Translations under genes and position numbers: made by a program
The notes under the pieces: generated by a model
What the model was told of the DNA's origin: nothing
Database searches by the model: none
What the model saw: the letters and a program-made list of their open reading frames with translations, nothing else
In this document: one piece after another, positions 1 through 32,067 of the stretch
Layout of the letters: every line of letters starts with the position of its first letter
Position numbering within the stretch: the stretch's first letter is position 1
Assembly: GCA_949318235.1 (NCBI GenBank)
Contig: OX439134.1
Coordinates: 21,208,803 to 21,272,802, forward strand
DNA: 64,000 nt
Reading direction: 5' to 3'
Origin: Ecdyonurus torrentis
Lineage: Eukaryota > Arthropoda > Insecta > Ephemeroptera > Heptageniidae

Positions 1-18940
<18,940 letters not shown>

Positions 18941-18978
18941 AGCCATGATCACACAGCTCAATTTAAGTACAGTGTGTT

Positions 18979-19092
18979 AACTAAAAAATTGATTTCTATT
19001 AGCTTAAGGCTATTCAATGCCATCAGAGGGAGATTTCAGTTGACTCAAAACTCCATTTAAATACATGTTAATAGAAATCAATTTTGTAGTAA
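18979..19092. mobile_element. MITE family N, copy 1, just after the stop codon
   Basis: Inverted ends CTAAAAAATTGATTTCTATT and AATAGAAATCAATTTTGTAG flank TTTCAGTTGACTCAAAACTC. Related copies are at 40195 and 47312. It lies 38 bp after the stop, so it is probably transcribed in the 3' UTR. Confidence 0.8.
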
Positions 19093-19313
19093 AAAGACTA
19101 GCTGCAATCTGCTTTACACTGAAATTTATTGCTTTGTGTGATACGGCCTAATCATGCAAAATTTGAGCTAGCTCAAACTATTTATCAATTTTATAATCAT
19201 GTAATAGACAATTAATTATAGCGCATACAAATTACTTTGTATTTCTGGCTGGAAATTTAAATTGTGCATCTAATTTTTGGATAAATATTTTACTTCCTTT
19301 TTTTTTATTACTA

Positions 19314-20600
19314 CGAGGGTGGGATGGAAAGTTCGCGTAGTCTTATAGAAATATTTATATTAGGACAAAACAAAAAACTATCCGTGTATTAATGATATTT
19401 CAATAGACAAACCTCAAAATTTCATATCTCTGTGAAATTTATTAAGTGCAGGGCAGTAACTTATGTGAAGCAACGTCGGGTGCTCCAAGAAATGGCCAAA
19501 AATGTGTTGCTGACCAGCATCTATATAGTACGTGACATGGAAACAGAACAGTGCATGTGAAATTCGTTTTAACATATTGGAAACAATAGGGGACAATGCT
19601 TCATCATATCCTTCAGGTTTCAAATGGGTATCTTAATTTTAGACTAGGTATGCTGACCTTTGAAGTTGACCTCTCAAAAATGGCCAAAATTGGCTCCCAC
19701 TGAAGATATGATTAAAAAAAGTATACAAAATTTTGGTTCAACACCAACGTATGAGATATCAGCAGATAGCTAAGACTTTGGGCTACAACATGAAATGACA
19801 AAAAGTTACGCACATACAAAAATTGAGGGTAAAAAAACTATTGGAAAAAAGTGTGCCGCAAATGGGCTATGATGACAAACCTACTTGTGGTACCTATTTT
19901 TCCAACATTTTTTTCACCCTTAATTTTTGTATGTGCATAACTTTTTTTCATTTCATGTAATAGCCCAAAGTCTTAGCTATCTGCTGATACCTCATACGTT
20001 GGTGTTGAACCAAAATTTTGTATACTTTTTTAATCATATCTTCAGTGAGAGCCATTTTTGAGAGGTCAACTTCAAAGGTCAGTATAACCAGTCTAAAATT
20101 AAGGTACCCATTTGAAACATGCAGGACATGATGAAGCATTGTCCCTCATTGTTTCCAATATGTTTAAACAAATTTCACATGCACTGTTCTGTTTCCCTGT
20201 CACATACTAGATGCTGGTCAGCTGGTCCATTTTTTGACCATTTTTGGTAAAAACATTAATAATTAAAAAACGCTCTAAATTAAAAATATTTGACTTGGTA
20301 CGCCAAATGATCATATGGGACGAATACTGGGTTTATTATGTAACATCTGAACCAAAGAAACAGTCATGGCAATGGAAACTACCTGTGTTAAACGTAATCA
20401 AAGAAAGCTAACTATGGAAAAAATAGGCATTTTGAGGTCCTCCCACAACCACCCCATTATAAATGCATTACGAGATGGGAGAGTGACAAAACCAAGTGCA
20501 ATAGTCTCAAGGGATACTATGTCGATAATTAAGATCAGTGGTAGGTCCGAATTTTTTTTTCTACATATGCGACTACGGGAACTTTCCATCCCACCCTCGT
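19314..20600. mobile_element. Palindromic mariner-type element, 1287 bp
   Basis: TA-flanked, with ends CGAGGGTGGGATGGAAAGTT and AACTTTCCATCCCACCCTCG. The interior is a head-to-head inverted repeat: about 19430-19850 is complementary to about 19900-20230. On the minus strand, 20043-19948 encodes LTEDMIKKVYKILVQHQRM followed by YQQIAKTLGY, which looks like the N-terminal helix-turn-helix of mariner transposases. No catalytic Asp motifs are seen. The element has mariner length, but its transposase seems replaced by two inverted copies of the N-terminal part. Confidence 0.8.
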
Positions 20601-20972
20601 ACAATTATGATTATGAAAATCATCATGAAAAAATATAGCATTAAAATTACTTTGTATCATTTTTAGTATCAACAATAAATTGATAAATAGGCTATTAATA
20701 ATATTAATAAAATATATTAATAAAAATAAATAAATAATATAAATCAGCAACAAAAACTAACATCATAAAAAAATCATGATTTCAAAGGATTTTTTTTTTA
20801 TTATGCATTTATTATGCTTATTTTTTTACATGTCATGTACAATTTCAAATATGCTGTCAAAATTTACTTGTAAAAATTTCGGAGGTCGGAGGTGTCAACT
20901 GCTTCTGTGCTCCTCAGATGTAATGTTTGGGTTAGGTTGTAAGAGTGGGCCAGATATTTCTCAGACCTCTCG

Positions 20973-21127
<155 letters not shown>

Positions 21128-21253
21128 TTCTTTTCTTTTTTTTTTCTTTTTTTTTTTTAATTGAATAGCAACACCTATTTATTGATTTAGAGATGTCGAT
21201 GTCATGATGTTAGGTTAAAATAAAAATATGGCACATTGTCAAATGTATCTAAG

Positions 21254-21256
<3 letters not shown>

Positions 21257-21289
<33 letters not shown>

Positions 21290-21313
21290 AACAACAAAAC
21301 AACAACAACAACA
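21257..21313. repeat. Poly-A plus (CAA)n
   Basis: About 32 A followed by CAACAACAAAACAACAACAA. It looks like a retroposon tail, but no retroposon body is recognisable upstream. Confidence 0.85.
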
Positions 21314-21318
21314 TTGTA

Positions 21319-21350
21319 TGATTTCTATTACCTATAGGTAATAGAAATCA
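21319..21350. repeat. Perfect 32-bp palindrome
   Basis: TGATTTCTATTACCTA is followed at once by TAGGTAATAGAAATCA, 16-bp arms with no spacer. The outer part (TTGATTTCTATT-like) resembles the ends of family N, so it may be two fused N ends. Confidence 0.9.
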
Positions 21351-21860
21351 GTTACGTAGTTATTTAGTACATTTGTGGAGACAGGGTATGTTGTTATTAT
21401 TTCTATGTTTTTCTATCATGTTTCATTTACTAGTGTTTATTTTCTTTATTTGTGGTGCACAAGTACTGCGTGTTTTAAGTCTTGATATTCTGTCCTGCTT
21501 TTGTTTTGTAGTTTTTATTTTGTCAGTCTAATTATCATGTCTTGTTGTATTTGTTCAACCATGTTTGTCAGAGCTAAATTACCATCATGCTTAATTAATA
21601 TCTTCCTATGCTTATAAACTTGGAGATATTTAGAGAATATCTCATATATATGAACACAGTAAGGTATGATAAATTTGAAAGAAAATGATAGGAGAAAACT
21701 AGCGCTGGCCTTATCATAGTTGAAGAGAGGCCCAAACTACTTAGGTGGAGAACTCGTTTTTTTCTTTTAAATTTAATGCTAAATACTATCTTTATTTTTA
21801 TTTTCTTCTTTTTTTTTTTAAATCTGCTAGCAAGATTTGTCACCAAACTGTGGGACTTCA

Positions 21861-21863
<3 letters not shown>

Positions 21864-21899
<36 letters not shown>
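21864..21899. repeat. Poly-T tracts
   Basis: About 36 T here and about 53 T at 22811-22863; also poly-A at 22313-22334. Confidence 0.92.
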
Positions 21900-21901
<2 letters not shown>

Positions 21902-22807
21902 TAAATACAAATCTTTTTATATTCATATTTTATATCTTGCAAGATCTTTGTTTTGTCAGCCCGCTTGCAGGTCTTACCTGGGCTACACAAGACTGACTCC
22001 ACTAAAAAAAATTGCACATTAAATTTTTATTATTTACATTCACCCTCAATTACCGTTGTTATTGCTGTTATTGTTTTTGCTTGTTTTCTTTTACTATACA
22101 TTTAATCAACAAAAATCGAACAGGACAAGGTGAAATTTAGTCTAAGTTTGTGGTATTTAGAATGTGTGATTGGTTTGTATACAATAAGAGGAGTCGATCC
22201 CATCGCAGGTCTTGCCAGCATTAAACAAAACCGACCCTCTCCTTGATTACATTATAATTTCAATTATTTATTTTTTTAAAATTTTAATTATTATTCTTTA
22301 AAACATATTTACAAAAAAAAAAAAAAAAAAAAAAGGTAATGGTAAAGGTCCTTGCTGCTTTTGTCATACCATTTTCTTTCAAATTTATCATATCTATAAC
22401 CGTGATTTTTTATTTTCTTAAATATTCTCTTCTATCATGTATTTTTATTTAAAATTGTAAGAAGGCAAGAGCCCATGTAGCAATCATGCTTATTATTTTA
22501 ATTAACTATTACTGTATTTATAATTTTGGTTTAGTGTGTATCATTTTTCTACCATCAAGCATTTCAAATGTTTTAAAAATAAAATAATTTTTTAGTATAA
22601 TATTAATTAAGAAAAAACATCATCATATTAATAGAAGACTTGCAAAAAGGGGGTTTGGTGATAAAATAAACAAACCAAGAGGCCAACAGTACTAGCAAAG
22701 TGCTAGCAGACCACTTACTGTCTACATTTAACATGCTTCTTATGGGGAATTGAAGCAGCTGTAACTTAAGGATTAACCGCAGAGTTAACACAACTTTGTT
22801 TTTTACT

Positions 22808-22864
<57 letters not shown>

Positions 22865-24273
22865 TAGCTAGCATATTGTATTGCCTTCAATAGCATGTGT
22901 ACCAAATTTCAAAGTTATTTGTCTATTGGCTATATGGTAAAAAATAATATGGTGAGCATAGGACGTCCTATATTTCCCATTATATTTTTACCACATAATC
23001 GATGATATTTTAATTTTATTAATTATAATGTGTAAAAGAAAGGCTATAGAAATAGCAGCAGCGTTGGCCTTACTTTTAGCTTAGTAGAAGTTGTATGAAG
23101 AGGTTGAGGTCTCACGTGGCACACTGCTTTTATAATTATATATTTTCATATTATAAACATATACAACTGTGTGCCAAGTAAGACTTTGACGTCTCCATAC
23201 AACTTTTACTGTGGCAGGTAAAGTGGTTGCTGGTATTTCAACATTATTATTATTTTTAATATTGATCCTAACCGTGATGTTTTTTTTCCTTAAATTTATT
23301 ATAATTATAATGCATAATTTAAAAGTAAAGTATTTTCTTGTAATTGTTTTTGTGTTTCTATTGAGGGGAAATAGCCTCAAATTTTGATATTTTTATAAAA
23401 TAAAATCTTGCAGCATAAAAATTATTTAATTGTTTCCTGTTTTGCCATTGCTACAAAATTATAATCTGCTATGTATTTTTTAAATTTGTTATGTTATATT
23501 TCAATAGTAAGTGTAAGTATATTATAGATTATAAACTAATATAAATTTGTTCATTCACTTTGTAGTAGATTTCTTAAAAAAAAAAAAAAAAAAAAATCCA
23601 AATATTTTTTTTTTTCTTATAACTTATAAAATAAAAAAGGAAGTAAAATTGAAGAGATCTTCTGCCATGCACCCACATGAGTGTCTGATACTGATAACTG
23701 TATGATTTCACGTCACCACCCACTACTTCCATTGATCAGTTCAAAAATAATAATAAAAAAAAAAAAAACTTTTTTTTTTATTTATAAAAGAGGTGCATAT
23801 AGTAATTCCTCATCGACAGATATGACGAGGGCCATACACAACGCAAGAAGGCGATGAAACAAATAATAAATCGTGATTTTTAAGCAATGCAACTGGTCCG
23901 GCGTTCACACGAGAGCACACTCGACACCGTGGTAATAAAATTTTTGTATTTTATTATTATTTTTTTTTAACCAAACCTACAGAAGGTACTACTGACTACA
24001 TTTTTACCCGAGACTTACGAAACCTAGATATTTGACTTGGGCTCTTTCATATGGCGTGCGGTCATGACCTAGCAAATTCTTCCTAGCATTCGCCTTTACA
24101 GACCGAGGGAAACCATGGAAACCTCGGCCAGGAAGTCGGTATAGAGGAATGCCCTTAGATATCCCTTCCACCTCCCGAAAGCTCTGTGGACAAAGCTTAC
24201 TGATAAACTTTGACTCTGTATGATATTTAAAATAAATAACCTCTATACTGCCTATATGCATGCAATGCTCATA

Positions 24274-24392
24274 TAGGCCAAAAGTTCCCGAACGATTTGT
24301 TTTGTATAGACAACCTGCAACCACCCTATGTTATCCTTATGAGAAAACGCAGCGGCCGCCGCTGCCCCGTTCGGGAACTTTTGGCCAGAGTA
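24274..24392. mobile_element. MITE family B, copy 2
   Basis: From TAGGCCAAAAGTTCCCGAAC to GTTCGGGAACTTTTGGCCAG, with central GCAGCGGCCGCCGCTGCC. The left TACAGCTC is missing. It is nearly identical in its core to copy 3 (44651). Confidence 0.82.
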
Positions 24393-25010
24393 CTTTAAAG
24401 TAAATGTGTAATTATTATGCTAGCTTATATATGGCAACAATATTTATCCAGTGAGCCAGTTATTTGTCAGGCCTAAGACTCGCCCTTACAAAATTGTAAT
24501 TTTTTTTTCTTTTTTTAATATTGCTGAATAAAGACAATGTCTATTTATTATACTACATAATTATGATTTTCAGCATAATTACTTATGTTATATAACAAAA
24601 TAACAACATGTGTGCTCTACAATACCAATTTGTTCAATGCAGCATTAGGTACAAAATTTATTTTTTATGTATGCAATTTTGTCCCGACTCCATTACCTCT
24701 GGATAAAATTTGAATGGTAAAAATTATAATGACAATCGTGGTATATTTATATAATATATAATACTGTATACACTATACTCACACACACACATATGTATAG
24801 TAACGCCGTATCATAATGTGAAGCCAGCCAGTTCATGTCATAGTTTTACTATCTTGATCTCTTTACTTCTTATACGTTCGTCTTCTTGTGGGAAACATAA
24901 AAATAAGATCTCATATCTCGCGAGGCTCCACATTTGGTAACCACTGCATGCATGCTTGCATTGCAGCTTGCATGACAGCATCTCGATCTAGCTGTGTCAC
25001 AATAACACAT
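24393..25010. other. Intergenic, possible family A relic at about 24536-24660
   Basis: CAGCATAATTACTTATGTTA and TTTGTTCAATGCAGCATTAG resemble family A interiors. The ends are not recognised. The rest is unassigned. Confidence 0.4.
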
Positions 25011-25012
25011 TT

Positions 25013-25077
<65 letters not shown>
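25011..25077. repeat. (TA)n microsatellite
   Basis: About 60 bp of TA followed by (AC)n. Confidence 0.95.
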
Positions 25078-25080
<3 letters not shown>

Positions 25081-25419
25081 CACACACACACATCCCCTTC
25101 AGTCCCAGTATACATCAGATAATTCAATAAAAAATTGTGATATGAAAAATGAACCAGAAATCGCCCTTGATCTTACGTGTTTTTTAAAGCTATTTTGAGC
25201 ATTCTAGATTATGAGTAGGAGGTATGCAAAAATAAAAAAAACTTAAAATTTTTTTTCTTTTATTTTACTTTTCTGAGATCCGCACAAAAACGTGGTTAAA
25301 ATTTACGACATTGAAATAATTTTATTAAAAGTCGAGTACATGTACTGACTGCGTTGGTTACATAAAAATTGGGCAATTTTACATACTTGATCGTATCACC
25401 AGTACGAATTGCTTATATA

Positions 25420-25877
25420 ATAAGGAAGGTGAATTTTTTTAACCCCCACTTTTTATGACATTTTTGAAAAGAGCGTTAAATTTTTTTGAGGCGATTGGAA
25501 TGATTGGAGTATGGGAAGTATTTTTAATTAATTTTTGAAAATCAACCTAAAAGCCTATGACGTCATCAATCGGGCATTTATTTCGGAAAGTATTGACCGT
25601 AGAAGGTTTTTCAGTATATCCAGTTTTTTGAAATCCTGAGGACGAGTTGATTTCATTAAACTGGTTATACTGAACCTCGAACGATTAGTAGTTGCCGAGA
25701 AAAAAGTGGACTGATGAAGTCACAGGCTTTCTAGGCCTATTTTCAAAAATTAATTAAAAATACTGTCGCATGCTCTAATCGTCCTAAGAAAAAATATCGC
25801 CTCAAAATTTTTTAAAAGCTCTTGCTAAAAATATCATAAACTCAACAAAAAAAACTTTCAATTCACCTTCCTCATTG
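25420..25877. mobile_element. MITE family L, copy 1
   Basis: Inverted ends AAGGAAGGTGAATT and AATTCACCTTCCTCATT, with paired GAAGTATTTTTAATTAATTT and its complement, and TGACGTCA at 25558. It is longer (about 457 bp) than the other L copies. Confidence 0.75.
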
Positions 25878-25970
25878 AGTAACACACGTCGATCCACTGC
25901 TGTATTTATGTAGATTTTACTTCACTTATATCAAAACGAAACTCATCATAATAATGTGCTCGCTCACCTG

Positions 25971-25975
<5 letters not shown>

Positions 25976-26056
<81 letters not shown>
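25976..26056. repeat. (CT)n microsatellite
   Basis: About 80 bp of pure CT. Confidence 0.95.
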
Positions 26057-26060
<4 letters not shown>

Positions 26061-26726
26061 TAATAATAAGAAAAGAGAAGAAAAAGCAAAGAGAATAACA
26101 AATATAAAAATATATTCTTATTTTTAATATCAGAGAACTGTTTCTATTTTTTCTATCCCATTCAATTTAAAATAGGATTTATTGTATCCAACCAAACGCC
26201 CCTGGTATTTTGAGAAGCAGGCAACCCAAGTGGCACAACGGTTCCAAATGTTGCCTAACTTTTAGGATAAAATTAGTTTTTTGGTGTGCCGTTCGCCAGT
26301 GAACATATAGTAATGATCAGCTGCAATAATTTCATCATGAAATAAATTTGATTGAATTTAATTTTCCATCTTTTTGTGTATACAATATATCTTATGTGTG
26401 GCATTCGACTCGTGCTTCTAGTTTTTTTTTTTTTTTTTAATTATTATTATTAATTTTTGTTTCCTCTTCTAACTTACTTGGTCCGTGCCTGTAAATTCTA
26501 TTTTCGACTCAGAAATACTTAAAAGTTTACTCGACATTTTTTTAATAGTGCTGTGAAAAAAAAAAATAAATAAAAAAAATGAAAAAATAAAAAATAAATC
26601 GAAATAAGAGATCCACTTGACCCGGACACCTATTTTAAGAAAAGACTGATTTCCCTCTGCCCAAGGACTGATAATTTGTAATTTTTAACACTCAAAATCC
26701 TAGCACAAGAAAAAAAAAAGAAAGAG

Positions 26727-26793
<67 letters not shown>

Positions 26794-27375
26794 AATGAAA
26801 AAAAAAAAAAAAAAGAAGAAGAAGAAGAAGATAAGAAGAAGAAGAAAAAAAAAAAAAAATCCGCTGACATTTCTCTGAATAAATTGCGTAGTCCCCCTTC
26901 CCTATAATTTCTATTGAAGAATAAACTCTAAAATAAAATGCGTGAAATACGAGCTAAATTGATCATACAATAAATTTACCTATGTGTGCCTCTGATGTGT
27001 GCGCGGTCTATTTCAAAAATATTCATAACATGTAGTAATATGATATAAAAGTTTATTTTATTTTAATTTAATTTTATTCATATTATAAATTGAATATTTC
27101 TTATATAGCCTTATGTAATTTTCATCACACGCACATACACCTTACAAACACAAGACTAGTGGCTGCCTACACTTAGAAAACAAATGTTTACTCAAATCGT
27201 TTGTACAAAAATGTTGTCAAAGCGAATAAATAGTTGATTATCTATGCAAAATCAAAATTACAAAGATTGATCGTCAAAGCATTCATTGAAATATCATGAG
27301 ATATTTCGACTAAACATTCAAACTGCGTGGTTGTCGATGCAAGTATTATAAGAGCTATACTATTATACTATGCTA
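26057..27375. other. Intergenic, AT-rich; (GAAA)n and (GAA)n arrays
   Basis: (GAAA)n at 26719-26795 and (AGA)n at 26815-26846. Nothing coding is seen. Confidence 0.7.
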
Positions 27376-27684
27376 TGTAGGGTGTATGCACATGACGTCA
27401 TATTTAATGCGCTTGGATACAATACTGGAGTAGTAAATAACATTGCTCAGCATAGGACAAACTTTATTTTTGACTATTTTCTAAATAGGATATCGGTTAA
27501 TTTCTTATTATTATTTAATTGTCACAAATATTTGAGATACTAATTAAATCTATTGGCAACATCAATGCTCAATATCAATATTGCCTATAATTTTAAAACT
27601 ACCAAAGTGAATCATTTTCCTATACGGTCCATGTTATTGAGTAATCCTATGACGTCGACTTTCGCATTAATGCAAAGACCATAG
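27376..27684 (-). mobile_element. MITE family C, copy 2
   Basis: From GTAGGGTGTATGCACATGAC to GACCATAG, in reverse orientation, with TGACGTCA at 27393 and the GCATCAATGCTC block degraded to AACATCAATGCTC. Confidence 0.86.
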
Positions 27685-27989
27685 GGTGGTTTCATTCATG
27701 AAAGTCGACTCCATACGTATGAGTGCTAAATAACATGCGGGCCATATAGGAAAATAGCTCATTTTGCAAGTTTAAAAATACTATGCAATACTTTTCAGAG
27801 CATTGATGCTGTTAACAGATTGAATTAGTGTTTCCAGTATACAGGAAAAATAATTATAACCAAAAAAATAGCTAATTTTCCAAAGAAAATAGCCGAAAAC
27901 TAAGTTTGTAGTATGCTGAGCAATGTTAATCATTGCTCAAGAAGAGCATCGAAAAGCATTCAGAATGACGTCATGCGCAGACACCCTAT
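27682..27989 (+). mobile_element. MITE family C, copy 3
   Basis: From TAGGGTGGTTTCATTCATGA to ACACCCTATT. It is head-to-head with copy 2, sharing the few bases ATAG at the junction. Confidence 0.87.
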
Positions 27990-28155
27990 TGACTAGTAAA
28001 GGAACAACTGTTTTGAGGCCGACTATAAGCGATTTCAGTCACATCCGCTTCCGTTTCTCTTTACTACGAATGCGCAGTAAAGAGAAACGGAAACGGATGT
28101 GAGCAAAATTGGTTATAGTCGGCTTCAAAACAGTTGTTCCTTTATCAGTCAATAG
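27986..28155. mobile_element. MITE family G, copy 2
   Basis: TATTGACTAGTAAAGGAACA at the left and TGTTCCTTTATCAGTCAATA at the right, with near-perfect inner arms (GAAACGGA and TCCGTTTC). It abuts copy 3 of C, and its first bases overlap the end of C. Confidence 0.87.
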
Positions 28156-28445
28156 GTAATACAGGTTTTGTTTTACGTATTATACGTATAAGCATAAGGT
28201 CCATATAATAAAGAGGTTGAGCGCCAGCACAAAACTCGCGCATTCGATTTCATTTTGCGATGGATTGTACTTGGACTTGGTTCTAAGCCAATACGATGCC
28301 GTTCACCAGTTACGTCACTGATAAGGTGAACAAAGTTGCTAGTGGTGATATGACGTCTTTGGTGAATTTCTTTCATTAAGCTGCGCGACCTTGGCCAAAA
28401 CTTTTACCGGAGCATGTAACCTATTATATATAGACCGTGACGTAT

Positions 28446-28533
28446 AAGGTTAAACGCATGACGTCATACTGAATGCGCTTTGACGCCATACTGGAGCAAT
28501 GAATAACATTGCTCAGCATAGGACAAACTTAGC
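28446..28533 (-). mobile_element. MITE family C, copy 4, fragment
   Basis: Only the right-end part of C is present (GCATGACGTCATACTGAATG, AATAACATTGCTCAGCATAG). It stops at about 28533. Confidence 0.75.
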
Positions 28534-28597
28534 AGTATTTTTTTAGTGCATGTGTTTAGTGTGAGTTTGACTTTGAGTATACGAGTCTGTTTTCTTA

Positions 28598-28673
<76 letters not shown>
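28598..28673. repeat. (TA)n microsatellite
   Basis: About 75 bp of TA repeat. Confidence 0.95.
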
Positions 28674-28675
<2 letters not shown>

Positions 28676-29052
28676 CATACACACACCGGCCGGCTTTACT
28701 TGTCTGTCTGTCTATATCTACCTGTGTGTGTGTTAACAAGACGCCGCCTTGAAGCATCAAGTGAAGTAAGTAAGGAGGGCCGCTCGCTCGCTCAGTTCAT
28801 CACAGCAGGGAGCTTCTCAAGTCCATGTAGACCTTCTTCAAACAAAACCGACCACAAAATATTGTTATCGCGATTTTATTTGCAAAAACTTTTCATTTTT
28901 ATCTATACATACATATATCTGAACTATAAATTTAATTGTTTTAGCATATTATTTATTTATGTTGATTTGTATGGTTTAATGATACGTTTTAAATGAATTA
29001 AATTTAAAAAAAAATTTAAAAAAATATAAGATTATATTATATAATATACAAT

Positions 29053-29054
<2 letters not shown>

Positions 29055-29102
<48 letters not shown>
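29055..29102. repeat. (GA)n microsatellite
   Basis: About 48 bp of GA. A short (CT)n is at 29269-29299. Confidence 0.93.
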
Positions 29103-29107
<5 letters not shown>

Positions 29108-29266
29108 AATGAAAATTTTCAAAGTCCAAGAAGTGTTGTCGAGAAATTTGAGATGCAATTTTCTGCATTAAAATTTATATTTTGCGTGACGTGTAATTAT
29201 CTCTACATCTACAATGCAACATTAAAATATTAATTGGTGTATAGATTTGAATATTGTATAACTGTG

Positions 29267-29302
<36 letters not shown>

Positions 29303-29352
29303 TGCTCTCTCAGTATATTATGCCTATAAAGCCCATGATTGCCAAAACTGCA

Positions 29353-29515
29353 CACGGAAAGTAAAAATTACATAATTTATGATGCATTTTTGTCATTATA
29401 AATAATGCTAAATATGAACAACAAATAATTATTCAGTATTGCATAGAGTATGCTGTATTAAACAAATTGTGCTGAAAATGAGCTATAGTATAATTATTAG
29501 TTTTTTACTGTCCGT
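29353..29515. mobile_element. MITE family A, copy 1
   Basis: Ends CACGGAAAGTAAAAATTAC and TTTTTTACTGTCCGTACGTG, with the family blocks TAATTTATGATGCA, AATAATGCTAAATATGAACA and GAAAATGAGCTATAGTATAA. Confidence 0.8.
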
Positions 29516-29605
29516 ACGTGTTTAAAAGCCCAGCAAAATGATTGGATATGCGATGACTTAAATTTTAAATATTTATTATTACAGTATTATTATTATGTAT
29601 TACAT

Positions 29606-29740
<135 letters not shown>

Positions 29741-30066
29741 ATATACAAGCCTGATTACCAAAACTGCATGATGCGAATTTCTATAAATATAATAAGATGC
29801 AAATGTGATCTATGTATAATAATATTTGCAAAACAATTGTCACCACTAAACGTCTCCTATACAGTTTTAGCTTGACACACTGACACGCACGAGACTTACA
29901 AGTTAGTGTGTGGAGAACACGAGAAACTATACACACATTTAGACCATAGGGGACCATGACCGCTGCGAAAAAGTCACATATACCCTCTAAGATACGAACT
30001 CGTGACGTCGTGACCTCTCGCATATATGAAACCAGCACGCATATTAGCACTGAGATGCAAGCTTGG

Positions 30067-30376
30067 TATAGGGTGGTCGCATTCATATAAAAGTTGACGC
30101 CATATATGTGAGCACTAATTAACATGAGTGCCAAGATGTGAAAATACATTTTTTCAGTTTAAAAATACTAAGAAATATTTTTAAGAGCATTGCTGCTGTT
30201 AACAGGTTGAATGAAGTTTTCATTTTATGTGACAAAAATAATAATAAATATTAACTAGTATTTTCCAAAGCAAATACCCAAACACCACGTTTGTCGCTTA
30301 TGCTGAGCAATATTATTCATTGCTTCAGTATGGCCTCGAAGCGCATTCAGTATGACGTCATGCGGATACACCTTAT
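30067..30376 (+). mobile_element. MITE family C, copy 5
   Basis: From TATAGGGTGGTCGCATTCAT to ACACCTTATA, with GAGCATTGCTGCTGTTAACA and TGACGTCA at 30353. Confidence 0.87.
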
Positions 30377-30596
30377 ACGTATGCATATTTTTTAGTTATC
30401 CTTTTGAGCAATTTCAATGCTTTGTGACATGTCTGTAAAATTTCCTTGCTCAATAAATCAATATTATTATTATGTAGATATACAGATATTATATATATAT
30501 ATATAGTAAAATTTGTTTAAATTAAATATATCATATTTGTTCATTTTCATGGTCACAGAGTCAGAAAGTTAGAAATACAATTTTAAATCTCCTATA

Positions 30597-30631
<35 letters not shown>

Positions 30632-30980
30632 ATTTTGTATAAATTAGATAAATTAATTGTTGTCAATAATATTACCCCCAGCTTTTGTGAATGAAATAAA
30701 AGTGAGTTATTGCGGATCTTGATCCAACCACGATATATTTATCACTTATGTTTAAAAAGCAGTAAAAATGATTCATTCTATACATCAGGGTGCTACCATA
30801 GCTATGTATATAAATATAAATAAATATAAAAAACTTTGGTGCTACTGACTATAGCAATAACCACTCACAAATAGGCATCGTGTTTCTCTTTTTATTTTAT
30901 TTACTTTTTTTATCATGGGTGTGTCTAATATCCCGCTGATTTTCAACAAAAATATTAAGATCCTGCTTAGTGGGCGTTCG

Positions 30981-30982
<2 letters not shown>

Positions 30983-31031
<49 letters not shown>
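30983..31031. repeat. (TA)n microsatellite
   Basis: About 49 bp of TA. Poly-A is at 30600-30629. Confidence 0.93.
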
Positions 31032-31035
<4 letters not shown>

Positions 31036-31196
31036 ATGTATATAGAAATATTAGAAATACTTATATACAAAAAATGTTTGTCATTTTACGATTAAATTTT
31101 CAAGATTCTTTCATTTTAAAATATGCGCTCGATTTGTTTTCCATGTTTTTATTTTTTATTTTTAAGATATTTGGAGGTTTAAATTGTTAATTATAT

Positions 31197-31495
31197 GAGT
31201 GAGGAAGACCAAATAATTTTTAGGGGTATTAATTATATAAAAGAATACATTGTCCTAAAGCGATTGATATGCGAATTTGTAATTTTTGATTACTTTAAGT
31301 ATTTTTATTTAATTAAAGAAAAAAATCACGGTCAGCATCTTATGCAAAGTTAATTATGTACCGATTCTAGCATCATTTCGTGACTTTCAAATATTAAAAA
31401 GTCACATATCTGATATCAATCGATTCACGACTATGTACTCTTTGTATGCGCAATAAAATTACCTACTCTACTTTATTTTTAAAGTCTTCCCTTAT
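31197..31495. mobile_element. MITE family L, copy 2
   Basis: Ends GAGTGAGGAAGACC and AAGTCTTCCCTTATT. The inner block ATTGTCCTAAAGCGATTGAT pairs loosely with ATCAATCGATTCACGAC. Confidence 0.78.
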
Positions 31496-31622
31496 TAATG
31501 CACATTATATACTGCATGTAAAAACGTAACTTTTTTTATAGTAGATTTGTTAGATATGTACAATTTTTTTTTTTTAAATTTAATGAGCTAACTATTTACC
31601 GCTGAAATAATAACATTTATAC

Positions 31623-31736
31623 TAATGCTGTTCGTAAACCCTGCGTTTTCTTGCACCAAAAAATGCGTATTCCATTAGAATAACTAAAGTTGATCGTCTT
31701 TTTAGGAGCAGAGAACAGGGTTTACGAACAGTATTA
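31623..31736 (+). mobile_element. MITE family F, copy 4
   Basis: TAATGCTGTTCGTAAACCCT at the left and AGGGTTTACGAACAGTATTA at the right. This is the clearest intact copy, 114 bp. Confidence 0.9.
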
Positions 31737-32036
31737 CTAACGCGTTACTATTTAAATTTTTGTCAACTAAGTTATTGGTTTGTATGTACTGATGTTACAT
31801 TTATCTATTTGTAACTGAAATTTTTCTCAAATTTATGTTTTCCTTGTATATTTACTTTTGCAAACTTTATAAGTTTTGAGCGTAGTATATAGACGAAGGC
31901 TCATGCATCTAAATGTATATTTGAAATTAAAAAATTGTTAACTACCTTTACGTCATTTCAAATTTAATATAATATATGGGAAAACTTCTTACTGTTGTAT
32001 AGTATGATGTATGATCAAAACATGTCAACATTTGAC

Positions 32037-32067
<31 letters not shown>

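Noticed and set aside
24004..24324. 106-codon minus-strand frame
   Set aside because: It partly overlaps MITE B2, has no recognisable motif and no splice context.
29781..30149. 122-codon minus-strand frame
   Set aside because: It runs into MITE C5 and has no recognisable domain; such a length is possible by chance in this much sequence.
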